The notes under the pieces are model-generated. The model did not search any database and was not told where the DNA came from. It saw only the letters and a list, made by a program, of their open reading frames with translations. Made by a program: the position numbers and the translations under genes. From Agapetus fuscipes (lineage: Eukaryota; Arthropoda; Insecta; Trichoptera; Glossosomatidae): DNA of 64,000 nt. Positions 31,177 to 41,178 of the stretch are shown piece after piece; position 1 is the first letter of the stretch; each line of letters starts with the position of its first letter. The stretch spans positions 19,449,479 through 19,513,478 of the forward strand of contig OX637336.1 in assembly GCA_951799405.1 (NCBI GenBank). Direction: 5' to 3'.

Positions 31177-31613
31177 CTACCTCATCTCTGATCGCGTAAA
31201 CGTAAAATGAATACTCGTTATAATCTTAAGAAAAGGGTAGAAATGTATGAGAGGTACACCTCCCAAAAAGTACTTGGGTTTGCCACTAAAGTAGATTTTG
31301 AAACGGTAAAACAAAAAATTTACACAACGTTCTGTTTCATAATCTTCCACACGACGAGGAGTCCTACCCTTAGCTAGACGATCACATAATAATTGGCCAA
31401 AAATAATTACTACCTCGATTGGGGTAGATTGCTCTTCCAGCAACTGAAACTGAAGGTTGGAAAAGAATCGAAGCAGCCTAGTGCTATTCCTTCAGAGAAG
31501 GTTTGTTGCACTTGAATCCTGGTGATTCCAGGGTATTCTCCTGCACATTCGATCGCTCCACTTCTACCGGAGGAGGAAAAATCCCTTCTTTCTCTTTCTC
31601 TTCGACTCTTCCT
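31177..31613 (-). CDS. Unrecognised minus-strand ORF running toward the gap
   Basis: A minus-strand frame of 88 codons from an internal ATG (31443-31177) remains open further upstream to about 31470. It contains EEQSTPIEVVIIFGQLLCDR and RTPRRVEDYETERCVNFLFY, with a balanced residue mix unlike random AT-rich frames. Closer to the gap, another minus-strand frame (to 31484) is Glu-, Lys- and Ser-rich. I cannot name a family. A capsid-like protein of an LTR element is possible but unsupported by any motif such as a zinc knuckle. Confidence 0.25.
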
Positions 31614-31813
31614 NNNNNNNNNNNNNNNNNNNNNNNNNNNNNNNNNNNNNNNNNNNNNNNNNNNNNNNNNNNNNNNNNNNNNNNNNNNNNNNNNNNNNNN
31701 NNNNNNNNNNNNNNNNNNNNNNNNNNNNNNNNNNNNNNNNNNNNNNNNNNNNNNNNNNNNNNNNNNNNNNNNNNNNNNNNNNNNNNNNNNNNNNNNNNNN
31801 NNNNNNNNNNNNN
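31614..31813. other. Assembly gap, 200 N
   Basis: Exactly 200 unknown bases, a conventional placeholder size rather than a measured length. Frames that appear to cross it are meaningless. Confidence 0.99.
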
Positions 31814-32150
31814 AACATTCAAAATTTAGTTCTTCAAATAAGAGGATCTATAAAGTGAAAGAGGTTACGGGTTTTTCACATTATGAGTCATTCTTTGAAT
31901 TATAGGTTTGCATGAGTCTGACCACCCGTACTTTAAAAATGGGTTCACTTTGACAATGTCACCCCTGTTCCAGGGAAGCTCGGCAAAAGTTGTAGGGCTT
32001 ATGTTCATTTGAGGTTTGCATTTTAATTTGTAAATGCGCATTCAGCATTTGTAAGTGCGAACTTACGCGTGTCTGTTTGTGGGCATGCATTTGAAATGAA
32101 TTTTACATGTTTAAATGTCTTTGCAACTTACATTATAGATTACAGACCAT
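31814..32150 (+). mobile_element. Second copy of the gap-flank segment, with full family A (A2 subtype)
   Basis: It starts at the gap edge, repeats the upstream segment seen at 28.53 kb, and here the family A copy continues to its tail (GCAACTTACATTATAGATTA). Confidence 0.85.
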
Positions 32151-32184
32151 AAAACTTACACGTATTTTTAATGTGAATTAGTAT

Positions 32185-32300
32185 ATCTATGCAACTCAGA
32201 TTACAGATGATAGATATAGGTTCCGAATCCCCTCATGCAACTCCTTCAAGGATGACGCAGGCAAAAAGTTACACTATAAGTGTAGCTTACTTGCGTTTAG
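32185..32300 (+). mobile_element. Family A tail scrap followed by SINE B 3' fragment
   Basis: CTATGCAACTCAGATTACAG (32191-32210) is an A tail. CAAGGATGACGCAGGCAAAA to GTGTAGCTTACTTGCG is the SINE B end. Confidence 0.6.
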
Positions 32301-32689
32301 TGGCGGATGACAAAAACTAGCCTTCCACTAAACTCAAATTTAGTGTCTTTGGATCCCTCTTGTCGTTTTTCCTCCCCTCAGTTTGGTGCCCCGCCTCACC
32401 CCCCCAGGTTTGATTGATGATCCTGAAGTTCGCTTCACTTGTTGATCAGCCTGCCACGTCACAGCGTGAATATTAAACAAGGAAGAGGAGGCCCATGCTC
32501 AGTCGGTAATTGGGGATAAATAATAATATTGAATTTAATTGAAAATAAAAGTGTTCCGGTTGGTTGAAGCGAAATTTATGGTTCATTCAATCAAGGAAAA
32601 TAAAAAAGGATTCAATTTTGTAAACTACACTTTTTCAGTTTATTTTTATACAACCAGTTACAGAAAAAGTTTTTTTTCACTAGTTGATT
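32301..32689. other. No gene recognised
   Basis: C/T-rich patch at 32365-32410. No repeat family is recognised. Confidence 0.4.
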
Positions 32690-33055
32690 TATTTCTTTGG
32701 GCGCTTTCGGTGTTATCACAACAACTCTTTTCTTCTCTTGATAATGGTGACAACTTGAGAATCAATCAACAATCTTGAGAATAACTTTTTTTTTCTTTTT
32801 CCTGAATACAATTTTTAGATTAGTTTCAGGGCAAGTTTTTCTTCACGAGTTGATTATTTCCTCGAGCGCTTTTGGTGTTACTTTATTTTCTTGATAACCG
32901 TAACAACTTGATAATCAAACAACAATATAAAAAAATCTTGTTTTTTAAAGCATTATCCTGAATATATGTTTGTATATTTTTAGATTTGTTGTTCTTATGA
33001 TAATGGTGTGCTAACGCCGAAAGTGCTCGAGGAAATAAATAAACTTGCTATGTTT
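32690..33055. repeat. Family F repeats, three blocks
   Basis: Three blocks with the same words: GGGCGCTTTCGGTGTTATCA (near 32699), CTCGAGCGCTTTTGGTGTTA (near 32861) and the reverse arrangement AACGCCGAAAGTGCTCGAGG (near 33013). Each comes with AGTTGATTTATTTC- or TTGATAATGG-like partners, so the region folds as nested inverted repeats. Confidence 0.65.
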
Positions 33056-33276
33056 TTTTTTTTTTTTTACTAAGCTACACATATAGTGTAACTTCTTGCC
33101 GCGTTATCCCCGAAGGGGTCGCATGTGGCGATTTGAGCCTATTTTTTTTTTACAGTTAAGGGGGCCGGCCTTACGCCAACCACTTCAGTTGAAGTAGGGG
33201 TTTCCCAGCTCCCGACAGGGCTGGTACTCATTTCTTGTGAAGTCTGAGTAAACCTTGCTGGTATTTCTGTAACTTA

Positions 33277-33836
33277 GAGCATAAACAACGGTAGTCACAT
33301 TTAGTAAAATGTGCAGGAGACGAGTTTTAGTGAAAATGTGCACTTTTTTAAACCATCATAACTTCTAAACTAGACGAGATATTTTTGATCTGTAAAAACT
33401 GTTTATCTTCTTTTATCGATATTTATTTAATGTGAAATAACGTGAACAACGGAGAATGGAGACCTCGTGAAGACAAAAGAACAAGAGGAAGGCCTCTTAC
33501 ACGATGGTCAGATGATATTAAAAGAGTTGCTGGTGACTGGATGCAGAGAGCCCAGGACAGAGACGCCTGGAGAGATATGGGGGAGGCCTATTTCCAGCAG
33601 TGGACAAGAAGTGGCTGAATAAGTAAGTAAGTAGTAATGTGAACAACGTATGTGGAACTTCCGTGGTTTATGCTCGCACTTTTGTGTGCATCCCATATTT
33701 ATTACACTTGATATCCCAGTAACTATGAGTCCGAGGACCCCAATATTTTTACCACTTATAGAACAGCTAATTATAATAATTTCTGCATCATTAACTCAAA
33801 AACGCAAAAAAAAATGGATTTCCGTTGTTTATGCTT
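33277..33836. mobile_element. Inverted-repeat element inserted in SINE B
   Basis: The left end GAGCATAAACAACGG and right end CCGTTGTTTATGCTT are inverted, flanked by TTA (33274-33276 and 33837-33839). A TTA target would suit a PIF/Harbinger-like element. It carries its own LINE insertion at 33452-33635. Confidence 0.65.
33439..33648 (+). pseudogene. RTE-c LINE, severely 5'-truncated, with target duplication
   Basis: The plus-strand frame GEWRPREDKRTRGRPLTRW continues to GEAYFQQWTRSG and is followed by AAGTAAGTAAGTAG. The 13 bp AAYGTGAACAACG occurs on both sides (33439-33451 and 33636-33648) as the target-site duplication. Only the last 55 or so codons inserted. Confidence 0.88.
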
Positions 33837-34029
33837 TTAAGGTACAGATTTTATTTTGGGGTTTGAAATAAACACCGAAACGGTTGATCATCTCTGACAC
33901 ACTCGGTGGGATTCGAACCCGAGCTCACGGCATGGAATGCAAGCACTCTACCAACTGAGCTATCGACCAGACTCGAATTAATAAATTAAATTATCTATAC
34001 TCGAATGAATAAATTAATTTTTATATTTT

Positions 34030-34115
34030 TCTGCTCCACTGTGAAATCAACCCAATACCTTCCGAATACAAGTCTAAAAGGTCATTATCACTAGATTACG
34101 ACCGGTGATATTATT
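34030..34115 (-). mobile_element. SINE C tRNA-like head, decayed
   Basis: CTGCTCCACTGTGAAATCAA, then CCTTCCGAATACAAGTC and CACTAGATTACGACCGGTG are the complement of a worn SINE C head. Confidence 0.55.
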
Positions 34116-34436
34116 CAAAGGTATGATTTGCCTATCGCCTCACATAGAAAAAGTTTTCAAAATTGTAAAAAAAATTGTACACATTTTTTTTCTTTTTTTT
34201 TTCCTGTAAAAAAGTCCCCCCAATTTGCCAAAAAAAAGGGCTCCATTCACCGGCCAATCGTTCATTGTCTCTTTCAGTGAAATATCCACTTGTCAGTGTT
34301 CAGCCCTGGCTTAATACTGCGTATCATCTCCACAACATGCGCTATAGTATTTCACTCATGCGTGGCATTCATGCGAGTAGCTGCATAAGCCATCAATTGC
34401 GAAGAAAGAGCTCTAGGTGGATATGAGACATTTCTA

Positions 34437-34625
34437 TAATCTAAATTGCAAAGATATATTGGCATTTAAGGATCACATTTAATGCACTTCCACAAACATA
34501 TTCTTGAAAGATTACGCTTAGGGGGACATGCTGCATTTCTATTGCTGCAATCTTGCCGCATATTCGTGAAACGGGAGTGGCATTGACAAAACTGAACTAA
34601 GTTTTTACAGCATGGAAGACCAAAC
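34437..34625 (-). mobile_element. Family A, highly diverged
   Basis: TATAATCTAAATTGCAAAGA, GGGGGACATGCTGCATTTC and CGTGAAACGGGAGTGGCATT match family A in order but with many differences. This is probably an old copy. Confidence 0.6.
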
Positions 34626-34899
34626 TGTTAGTAAAGGAACACAAAATTTTTGTAAAAAAAAAAAACAAAATTGAACTGAATTTGAAGTGTTGATTGTAAA
34701 ATGCTTAGGTTTCGTATAAAAATTAGATCGTTTTATAGAATACTTCAATGCATGACGAAAAACCAAAAAAAAAAAATCGAGATTTTGTATTCTGAGCAAG
34801 GAATTATTGTATTCTGGAATTGTTGTATTCTTTTATTTATTCTACGTACCCTTTGTATGTCTAAAAAAATATAGAAACAATTGAGAGGAGACGACAAAA

Positions 34900-35040
34900 T
34901 AACGGGTGATAGGATACCTAGTGATAAAACGACATACTATGAGAGAACAACATATGACACAATACAACATGACAGAACATCACGACACAATACAACATGA
35001 CAGAACATCACAACACACAACATCATGTGATGCAACAACA
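34900..35040. repeat. CATGACAGAACATCAC tandem block
   Basis: A roughly 28 bp unit (CAATACAACATGACAGAAC then ATCACGACA) occurs twice and in degenerate form around. Complementary words appear at 35195-35265 and 35525-35570 (TTCTGTCATGTG), so the repeat brackets the family E and A elements between them. Confidence 0.6.
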
Positions 35041-35054
35041 CACAAACTTCGTTT

Positions 35055-35190
35055 ATACCTGATGATGACCTTCTAGGTCGAAAACGTTCGTAATTTTGTT
35101 TTAAAGATTTTAATCTTTTAAATAAAGTCTATAGTGAAAATAAACAGTGTTTTGCTTGAAAAATTTCATCCAAAAATTATAAATTGAAAC
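35055..35190 (+). mobile_element. Family E element with hammerhead-like core
   Basis: CTGATGA at 35059-35065 is followed by a GACC-TTCTA-GGTC stem-loop (35067-35079) and GAAAACG (35080-35086). Then come AATAAAGTCTATAGTG and AATAAACAGTGTTTTG. CTGATGA-stem-GAAA is the hammerhead ribozyme layout, and such motifs are known in Penelope-like elements. One extra T (35066) lies before stem II, and stem III is short, so activity is doubtful. Confidence 0.55.
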
Positions 35191-35274
35191 ACAAACTTCG
35201 TGTTATGTTTTGTCAGTGTTATGTACTTTTCTGTGATGTTTTGTCCCAGTGATGTTTTTTCATCTTGATTTTAT

Positions 35275-35520
35275 TCCTTGACTTATAGGTTGGTATGAGG
35301 CTGACCACCCATACTGTAAAAAATGGTTCACTTTGCCAGTGTCACCCCTGTTTCAGGGAAGGTCGGCAAAAGTTGTGGGGCTTATGTTCATTTGAGGTTT
35401 GAATTTTATTTGTAAGTACACAATCAGCATTTGTAAGCGCGAACTACACGTGTTTGTTTGTGGGCATACATCTGAGAGCTTTGAATAAAAATATCCTTGC
35501 AACTTAGATTATAGATTATT
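35275..35520 (+). mobile_element. Family A, full-length (A2 subtype)
   Basis: Clean start at TTCCTTGACTTATAGG (35275) and clean end at GCAACTTAGATTATAGATTA. A good reference copy for A2. Confidence 0.88.
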
Positions 35521-35869
35521 ATAGATGTTCTGTCATTTGTCCTTCTGTCATGTGTCGTTCTATCACGGAACCCAAAATAGCACCTCATATATTTACGTAA
35601 GAATGCCAAGCATGAATGCCAGTTTTAACTGTGCCCTGTTTGTCTGCGTCAACTATCGACAGGCCATCAGGAGCGTGCCCAGGGCTGGCACAACACGTAT
35701 TGACCCCTGAACTGGGGTGACGGCGTATTCATCACTTCGCACAGAGAGGTGGCGACCCTGACAAGTATTGACATCAGATACTTTATACCAAGTGCTACTT
35801 GTGTTAGTTCACTTTTGCATCGACAAAATAAATAATCCATGTCTGTTCCTTTGAGACGACTGGTATGAT

Positions 35870-37135
35870 GGTGTTTTTGTTTTTGTTTTTGGTCTTTTTA
35901 GATGTCAACTTTAATTGAATTTTAATTTTATCCTGTCTTTTCGTGTTGTTTACATAATGACTACCTTAACAAATGACATTTAATTTATTAATTCATTATA
36001 TTTCATAATTTAAGTTCTAATTTAAGTTTTAATTTCGTTCATAATTAAAGTAGTTATAGTTAAATATAGTGATATAATGGTATGCATAGTATAGATAATA
36101 TAGTAATATGTAATACATATGATAGAATAATAAAATTGATAATAATTAATAAAGTTGTTAATAGTTAATAAATAGAGTAAGACATATTATACCTTTATAA
36201 AAAAAATAGTTATGTAAATTAATAGTTATGTGAGTTAATAGTTAATAAATAGAATAAGACATATTATACCTTTATAAAAAAAATAGCTATGTAAATGAAA
36301 AATAAAATATTTAAGCTCTCGCCCTCAAGGCACACAAGCATTCACTTTCGCCTGAGGGTTAGATTCTAATAACAATATAAAAAAAAAAAAAAAAAATGTA
36401 AATATTTAATGTAACCTAATTTTAAATTGAATAAAAAAAAATAAAAAAATTGAATTAGTAAATATTCAAAATAGTTAAGATACATAAGATAAATATATTT
36501 AATAATTAAATAGTTAAAATAGTTATGTTAAATTTGGTAAAAAATGTATTAAGTAGTTAATGGAATGTTAAATATAAGTAGTTAAGCTCTCGCCCTTAAT
36601 GCACACAAGCATCTGCTTTCGCATGAGGGTTAGAAATAAATGTAAACATAGTATGATAAATAGTAAATATCTTAGAATAAAATTGTAAAATATTATGATA
36701 AATAAAAAAAATAAAAAAATAAAAAAAAATTCATAATTGCGATATATAGCTATTCGCAATGTTAATAAATTTATTTTACTGTATTGTTTACCTACCTGAC
36801 TAAGATTTATACCTTTAGACCAAATTTATTATTTTAAAAAAAGACTTATAATGTATTAATTAGTTTTATTTCTTGATTGCCATATAGAGCTATTTGTTTT
36901 TTATTATACTTTTTTCTGCTGAATTTTTTTACCTACCTGACTATAATTCATACCTATTGACTAAATTTATTAATAAATCTTGTACTGTAATCATACCTGA
37001 AGATGACCTACTAGGTCGAACACGTTCGTAATTTGTTTAAATATTTTTATCTTTTTTTTAAATAAATTTATCCGTGAAAATAAACAGTGTTTTTTAATTC
37101 ATCAAAAAAAAATTATAAAATTAAATAATCCATAG
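35870..37135 (+). mobile_element. AT-rich element with internal duplications ending in a family E motif
   Basis: Three pairs of direct repeats lie in tandem: about 36170-36300 (two roughly 68 bp copies around GACATATTATACCTTTAT), 36312-36362 with 36581-36632 (CTCTCGCCCTYAA and CACACAAGCAT words), and 36740-36835 with 36879-36975 (TTACCTACCTGACTA words). The end has CTGAAGATGACC-TACTA-GGTC-GAACACG (36997-37023) and AATAAACAGTGTTTT. It may be the non-coding part of a Penelope-like element (inference). No ORF is evident. Confidence 0.4.
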
Positions 37136-37685
37136 TTAACACTCTTCTAATTAATATTGTTGTGTTTTTAGGGTTAAAAAAGTCTCAAAATTAAAAAGAA
37201 AACTGGTCTTCTTTGCAGGACATTTATTTTACACTTAGATTTATTTAACAATTTATATTTATTTTAAACAATTCACATTTATGGCTTCGGAATTTACCTT
37301 TATTTCACAGTTGGTGATCACTTACATTGTCTTTCTTGTTCAAAAGCAAAGTGTCGTATTCAGACTGACTCCTGCAAGCTGCTTGCAGCTTTTTATACTA
37401 CAAATATGGTAGTCCCTAGAAGCCAATTTTGCTGGAGCCTTCCAGAACATAAAGCTTCCAGTGCATACATTTGAATACCTCTTTACCCTAGGTACCTATA
37501 ATAATTACTCCAACTATCATCGGCTATAACTAATACACGTACCTACCTATTTGTTATTTACATAACAATATTTAAAACAAATTATATTTATTTTAATTCT
37601 ATTCAAAATTTATGGAATTTTAAAGTATGATTCGTGCCAATTGCTTAGCGCTTCCTTGTCTCCAAAAGCATCACCATTCGTCCCC
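37136..37685. other. No gene recognised
   Basis: AT-rich sequence. About 37365-37400 has an AGCTGCTTGCAGCT palindrome. Confidence 0.4.
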
Positions 37686-37688
37686 TTA

Positions 37689-37849
37689 GAGCCCGTTCCC
37701 ACTTGTCGGGTGTCGGATCCGTATATTCATCGGAGGTTCCAGTTGCAGGGCATTTCGGACAAAATCGGTTTCCGACAAGTGTGAATATTCTGCCACTGGA
37801 ACCTCCGATGAATATACGGATCCGACACCCGACAAGTGGGAACGGGCTC
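37689..37849. mobile_element. Young-looking MITE with near-perfect 60 bp inverted repeats
   Basis: The ends are GAGCCCGTTCCCACTTGTCG and its exact complement. The arms are identical for about 56 bp, with a mismatch only near the loop. TTA flanks both sides (37686-37688 and 37850-37852), as for PIF/Harbinger insertions. It is 161 bp, GC-richer than its surroundings, with no ORF. Confidence 0.88.
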
Positions 37850-37852
37850 TTA

Positions 37853-38056
37853 TTGATTGTTTGTCTTATGTCTATCAGAGGTAATGTCACATGAGTACTG
37901 AACCTATGAGTCTTCTCAAAACTGGAAATTGATTTTTTAAATATTTACAGCTCTCACAATACCGTGTTTTTACATTTTTTTCTCAGCTCAGATTGAGTAT
38001 ATTCCCTTGAAAGGTCATATTTAAATCAATTGGTAGATACACCAAATAAGCACTAA
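37853..38056 (+). mobile_element. Family D MITE
   Basis: From TTGATTGTTTGTCTTATG through ACAATACCGTGTTTTTAC to CCAAATAAGCACTAAAAGG. The MITE above lies at its left edge. Confidence 0.75.
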
Positions 38057-38104
38057 AAGGACGGATGGGTGAGTGGAAACTCTCTATTTTCACAGTAATT
38101 TGAT

Positions 38105-38355
38105 GTGAAAAACTTATAAGTTGGTATGAGGCTGACCACTAATACTGTACAAAAATGTTTCACTTTGCCAAAGTCACCCACGTTTCAAGAAAGGTCCGAA
38201 AAATTGCAAGGTCTATTTTTATTTCAGGCTTGGATTTTCATTTATTATTACACATGCAGCATTTCTAAGTGCAAACTTACACGTTTTTGTTTATGGGCAT
38301 GCTTTTAATATCAATTTTAAATGCAAATAATTTTTTTTATGTTAGATTATATATT
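38105..38355 (+). mobile_element. Family A, near full-length (A2 subtype)
   Basis: From AACTTATAAGTTGGTATG to the TTTTTTATGTTAGATTATA tail, with several substitutions (CACTAATACTGTACAAAAA). Confidence 0.75.
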
Positions 38356-38700
38356 TCTAGGTAATTTGATTTGCTCCTTGGATTTACAAATTACAAATGA
38401 CGGTCAGGTGGAACTTGTAGAGCTATGATAGAATTAGGCATTGTGCCATAGTTATGACATGGGTAAGACTTGCCTCTGGTTTCCCAATCTCCAAAGGTAT
38501 TAGAGACATGGTACAGATTTGACACTGTAAATCTTAGATGTCACTTCTAAATATAGGCCCCTTTAAAGGAGAAGGTATACAATAGGTCCCTTTAATAAGG
38601 TCGCAAAAAATTTTAAACGTTGTGCTTGTGAATAGACTAACGAAGAATGGATGCTGAAAGAATGAATACTAAAAAGATTAAAAAATAAATCTTGTCTTAC
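38356..38700. other. No gene recognised
   Basis: A GGTATACAATAGGTCCCTTT segment (38573-38592) resembles GGTATCAGGGACCTATTG near 29984, perhaps a shared unclassified repeat. Confidence 0.3.
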
Positions 38701-38828
38701 ACTGGTCCGAAGTCTAGGGGTTAGCGCTTTGAACTAGTAAATGGAAAGTTGTGGGTTAGAATTTTGACGGAGCACCAAAAAGAGATGAAAATCTTTGCTT
38801 CTGGTGTTGAATGCATTTTCTCTCACTT
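38701..38828 (+). mobile_element. SINE C head and early body, divergent
   Basis: ACTGGTCCGAAGTCTAGGGG corresponds to the head start, and GTTGTGGGTTAGAATTTTGA to a worn box B, followed by the GGAGCACCAAAAAG word. Confidence 0.65.
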
Positions 38829-39587
38829 CCAAAATGTTTATATTGTGTTAGTAAAACTGATAATATTAACGTCTGTTAAGAAAAATATTTAACAAATATT
38901 CAATGCCATCAGTTTTTTTAAAAGTTTTCCATGGAGTTTTAATATAATATTCAGAAAGGAAAAATTATGGAGGTATACTTTCATTGTTTAATTTAAAACA
39001 AAATTCAAAGAATTTTGGAGATGTAAATTAACCAATTCAAAGGATAAATTAAATAAAAATTAAGCCCTTTCGATATAAATTATTTGTTTGTATTCATTTG
39101 TTACAAAATTTATTCCTGAAATACATTTTTTTTAATTTCTCCACATTTTATCACATACCATAAACTAACTTTAATATCGGTAGAAATATAAATTGAATTC
39201 CTATGCAAAATATATTTTAGCGTGAGGCTTGAATTTTAGGACCCAGGAGTCAGAGTTCGTCCTAAATCATATCGGAAGCATAAAGGCAGGTGATTTTTCG
39301 AAATTCCTTCCTGAAGCATTTTCTACCCTTTCAGGAGCATGAAAGGAAAAGATACAAATACAGGCCAGGCCTAACCTTGCATTTCGATACTGTAAACTAT
39401 AAAGTATAGTACTAGGGTGTGTTGTGACCCGGTTTTGCTCCAAAAAAAGTTTTTTTATATAACAATATATTTAAGGACCCTTTTGCTGGTTTTGGATGGT
39501 CGAGCAAACAAAGCGTTAACATTCGAATAAGCTGTTATTGAAACAATTGCAAGTTCGAATCCCCTTGTGTCCTATCGACGATTATTC
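38829..39587. other. No gene recognised
   Basis: AT-rich sequence. No ORF or inverted repeat of note. Confidence 0.4.
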
Positions 39588-39815
39588 AGTGCTTGTTTGG
39601 CTAATTTATCATTTGATTCAAAGACGAACTTTCAATAAATTTGTTATAAGAACCCCATTCTTTACAATCTGAGCTAAGAAAAAAACGTAAGACACAATAA
39701 TGTGAGGGTTGTTTTTAAATATTTTTAAAAATCAATTTCCAGTATTCATAAGCCAGATAAGTCCAGTACACATATAAACATTGCTAAAGTGAAATTATTT
39801 CTAATGGATATCTTA
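39588..39815 (-). mobile_element. Family D MITE, one end damaged
   Basis: CAGTGCTTGTTTGGCTAATT is a good left end. The interior has TTTACAATCTGAGCTAAG and CACAATAATGTGAGGG. The right end decays after AAATTATTTCTAATGG. Confidence 0.7.
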
Positions 39816-39924
39816 GTACAAAAATTTAAATGTTTAATAAATAATTGGTGATATTTATACCTGTTTCTGGCCAGGCGCAAAAAGGTTGTAAATTTCTTTT
39901 TACAAATCTAAAAAAAAAACACAA

Positions 39925-40192
39925 CCCATCTAATCTAATCTAATCTAATCTAAGCTGCAAAGATATATATCATTTAAGATTTATATTAAATGCATTCCCA
40001 CAAGCAGATATGTATAATTTCGCGCTAACACATGCCTCATGTGGACCTACAATATAAAAACCCAAACTCAAATGAACATAAGCCTTGCAACTCTTGCCGT
40101 CCTTCCCTGAAACAGGGGTGACATTGGCAAAGTGAACCATTTTTTACAGTATGGGTGGTCAGCCGCATAACAACCTATAAGTCAAGGAACCC
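39925..40192 (-). mobile_element. Family A, full-length (A1 subtype)
   Basis: Four CTAAT-type tail units (39929-39948), then intact sequence to AACCTATAAGTCAAGGAA. Among the best preserved A1 copies. Confidence 0.88.
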
Positions 40193-40267
40193 ATGATGTC
40201 ATTAAAAAATATTGATGCATATTTTACGTGAGGCTGAATTTTTTTATCAATTAAAGCTTACATATCA

Positions 40268-40555
40268 TCATCTTCTTAAGACAGAGCCTTGTTGTATCAG
40301 CCATCAGTCTTTGTCTGCTGCCATCCTCTTGAGATGCGAATAGGAGGAGACATCCATGAGCCGCTTCAAATCCTTGAAGTATGAAGTTCTTGGGTGACCT
40401 CTTGTGCGTTGTCCTAAGATTTTGCCTTCAAAGATGTTGCTAAGGTGCTATGTCTGATTGAGTGCCCTATTAGCTTGGCTTTCCTCTTTAAAATATGATT
40501 TATCAGCTCTCTTCTTTCTTCTACGTCCCGCAACATCTTTTCGTTGGACTTTTTT
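40268..40555 (-). pseudogene. LINE C-terminus of another RTE-like family
   Basis: On the minus strand, an ERRELINHILKRKAKLIGH stretch, then after a frameshift RTRGHPRTSYFKDLKRLMDV and SHLKRMAADK are readable, ending near AAGAAGATGATGATATG. This is the HW-L-GH / GRPR type of LINE ending, distinct from RTE-a, b and c. There are frameshifts and stops. Confidence 0.7.
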
Positions 40556-41099
40556 TTTTTAGCTTACATATATTGAACCTATTTACTATCTGTTACATTT
40601 TCTGATTTTTTCTGAAATTAGTATACGATCTTTTCATTCCTCTTTCCAAAATGAAAATCCTATTATTATCAATACTGTCGCTGTCATCAAGAAAAATTAC
40701 TTCTTACGTGTTTTTTTTTTCATTCTTTTAAAACTTGTTTCAATTTTGATAAAACCACCTTCATCTTTGACTGTAAAGTTTTTCTCAGCCCTTATACCTT
40801 CTAACTTTATATCCTTATATTGAATTGTATATGAGTACACGGGCTTAGAGCATTCCCTTACATTCTATGACAGGTACTCTGACCTGCGAAAGGCTGCCTT
40901 TGCCCTAAGCATACATCTTTACGTTTAAACTTAGCCATAACGTCTTATCAAAATATGTATAACACCTGAAATAGCGCTTCTCGTGAGCGTAAAAGCTTTC
41001 ATTTATTTCTTGATAAAACGCTATGGTTGAGTTTCGAGTTAATGGTTTTTACTTGGGGTTCAGAAGGTTATAATCTTGTTTGTTGTCACAGCACTCTTA
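40556..41099. other. No gene; a possible family F scrap
   Basis: TAGCGCTTCTCGTGAGCG and TTTATTTCTTGATAAAACG at about 40971-41022 recall family F. Confidence 0.35.
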
Positions 41100-41178
41100 T
41101 GTACGATACTCCGTACGCTTTGTACGATATTCCGTACATTCTGTACGATATATTACGTCATGTACGATATTTATGTGA
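41100..41178 (+). repeat. Short tandem repeat, about 21 bp unit
   Basis: TGTACGATAYTCCGTACRYT repeats about 3.7 times, with the last units drifting (TGTACGATATATTACGTCA, TGTACGATATTTATGTG). Confidence 0.8.

Larger units (their letters stand above)
33065..33972 (-). mobile_element. SINE B split by a DNA transposon
   Basis: The body (33065-33273) and tRNA-like head (about 33846-33972) of a single minus-strand SINE B are separated by an inserted element. The head retains a perfect TAGCTCAGTTGG box A and GGTTCGAATCC box B on the minus strand. Confidence 0.82.

Noticed and set aside
31484..31905. Several frames that cross the N gap
   Set aside because: Most of their length is unknown bases, so the length is an artefact.
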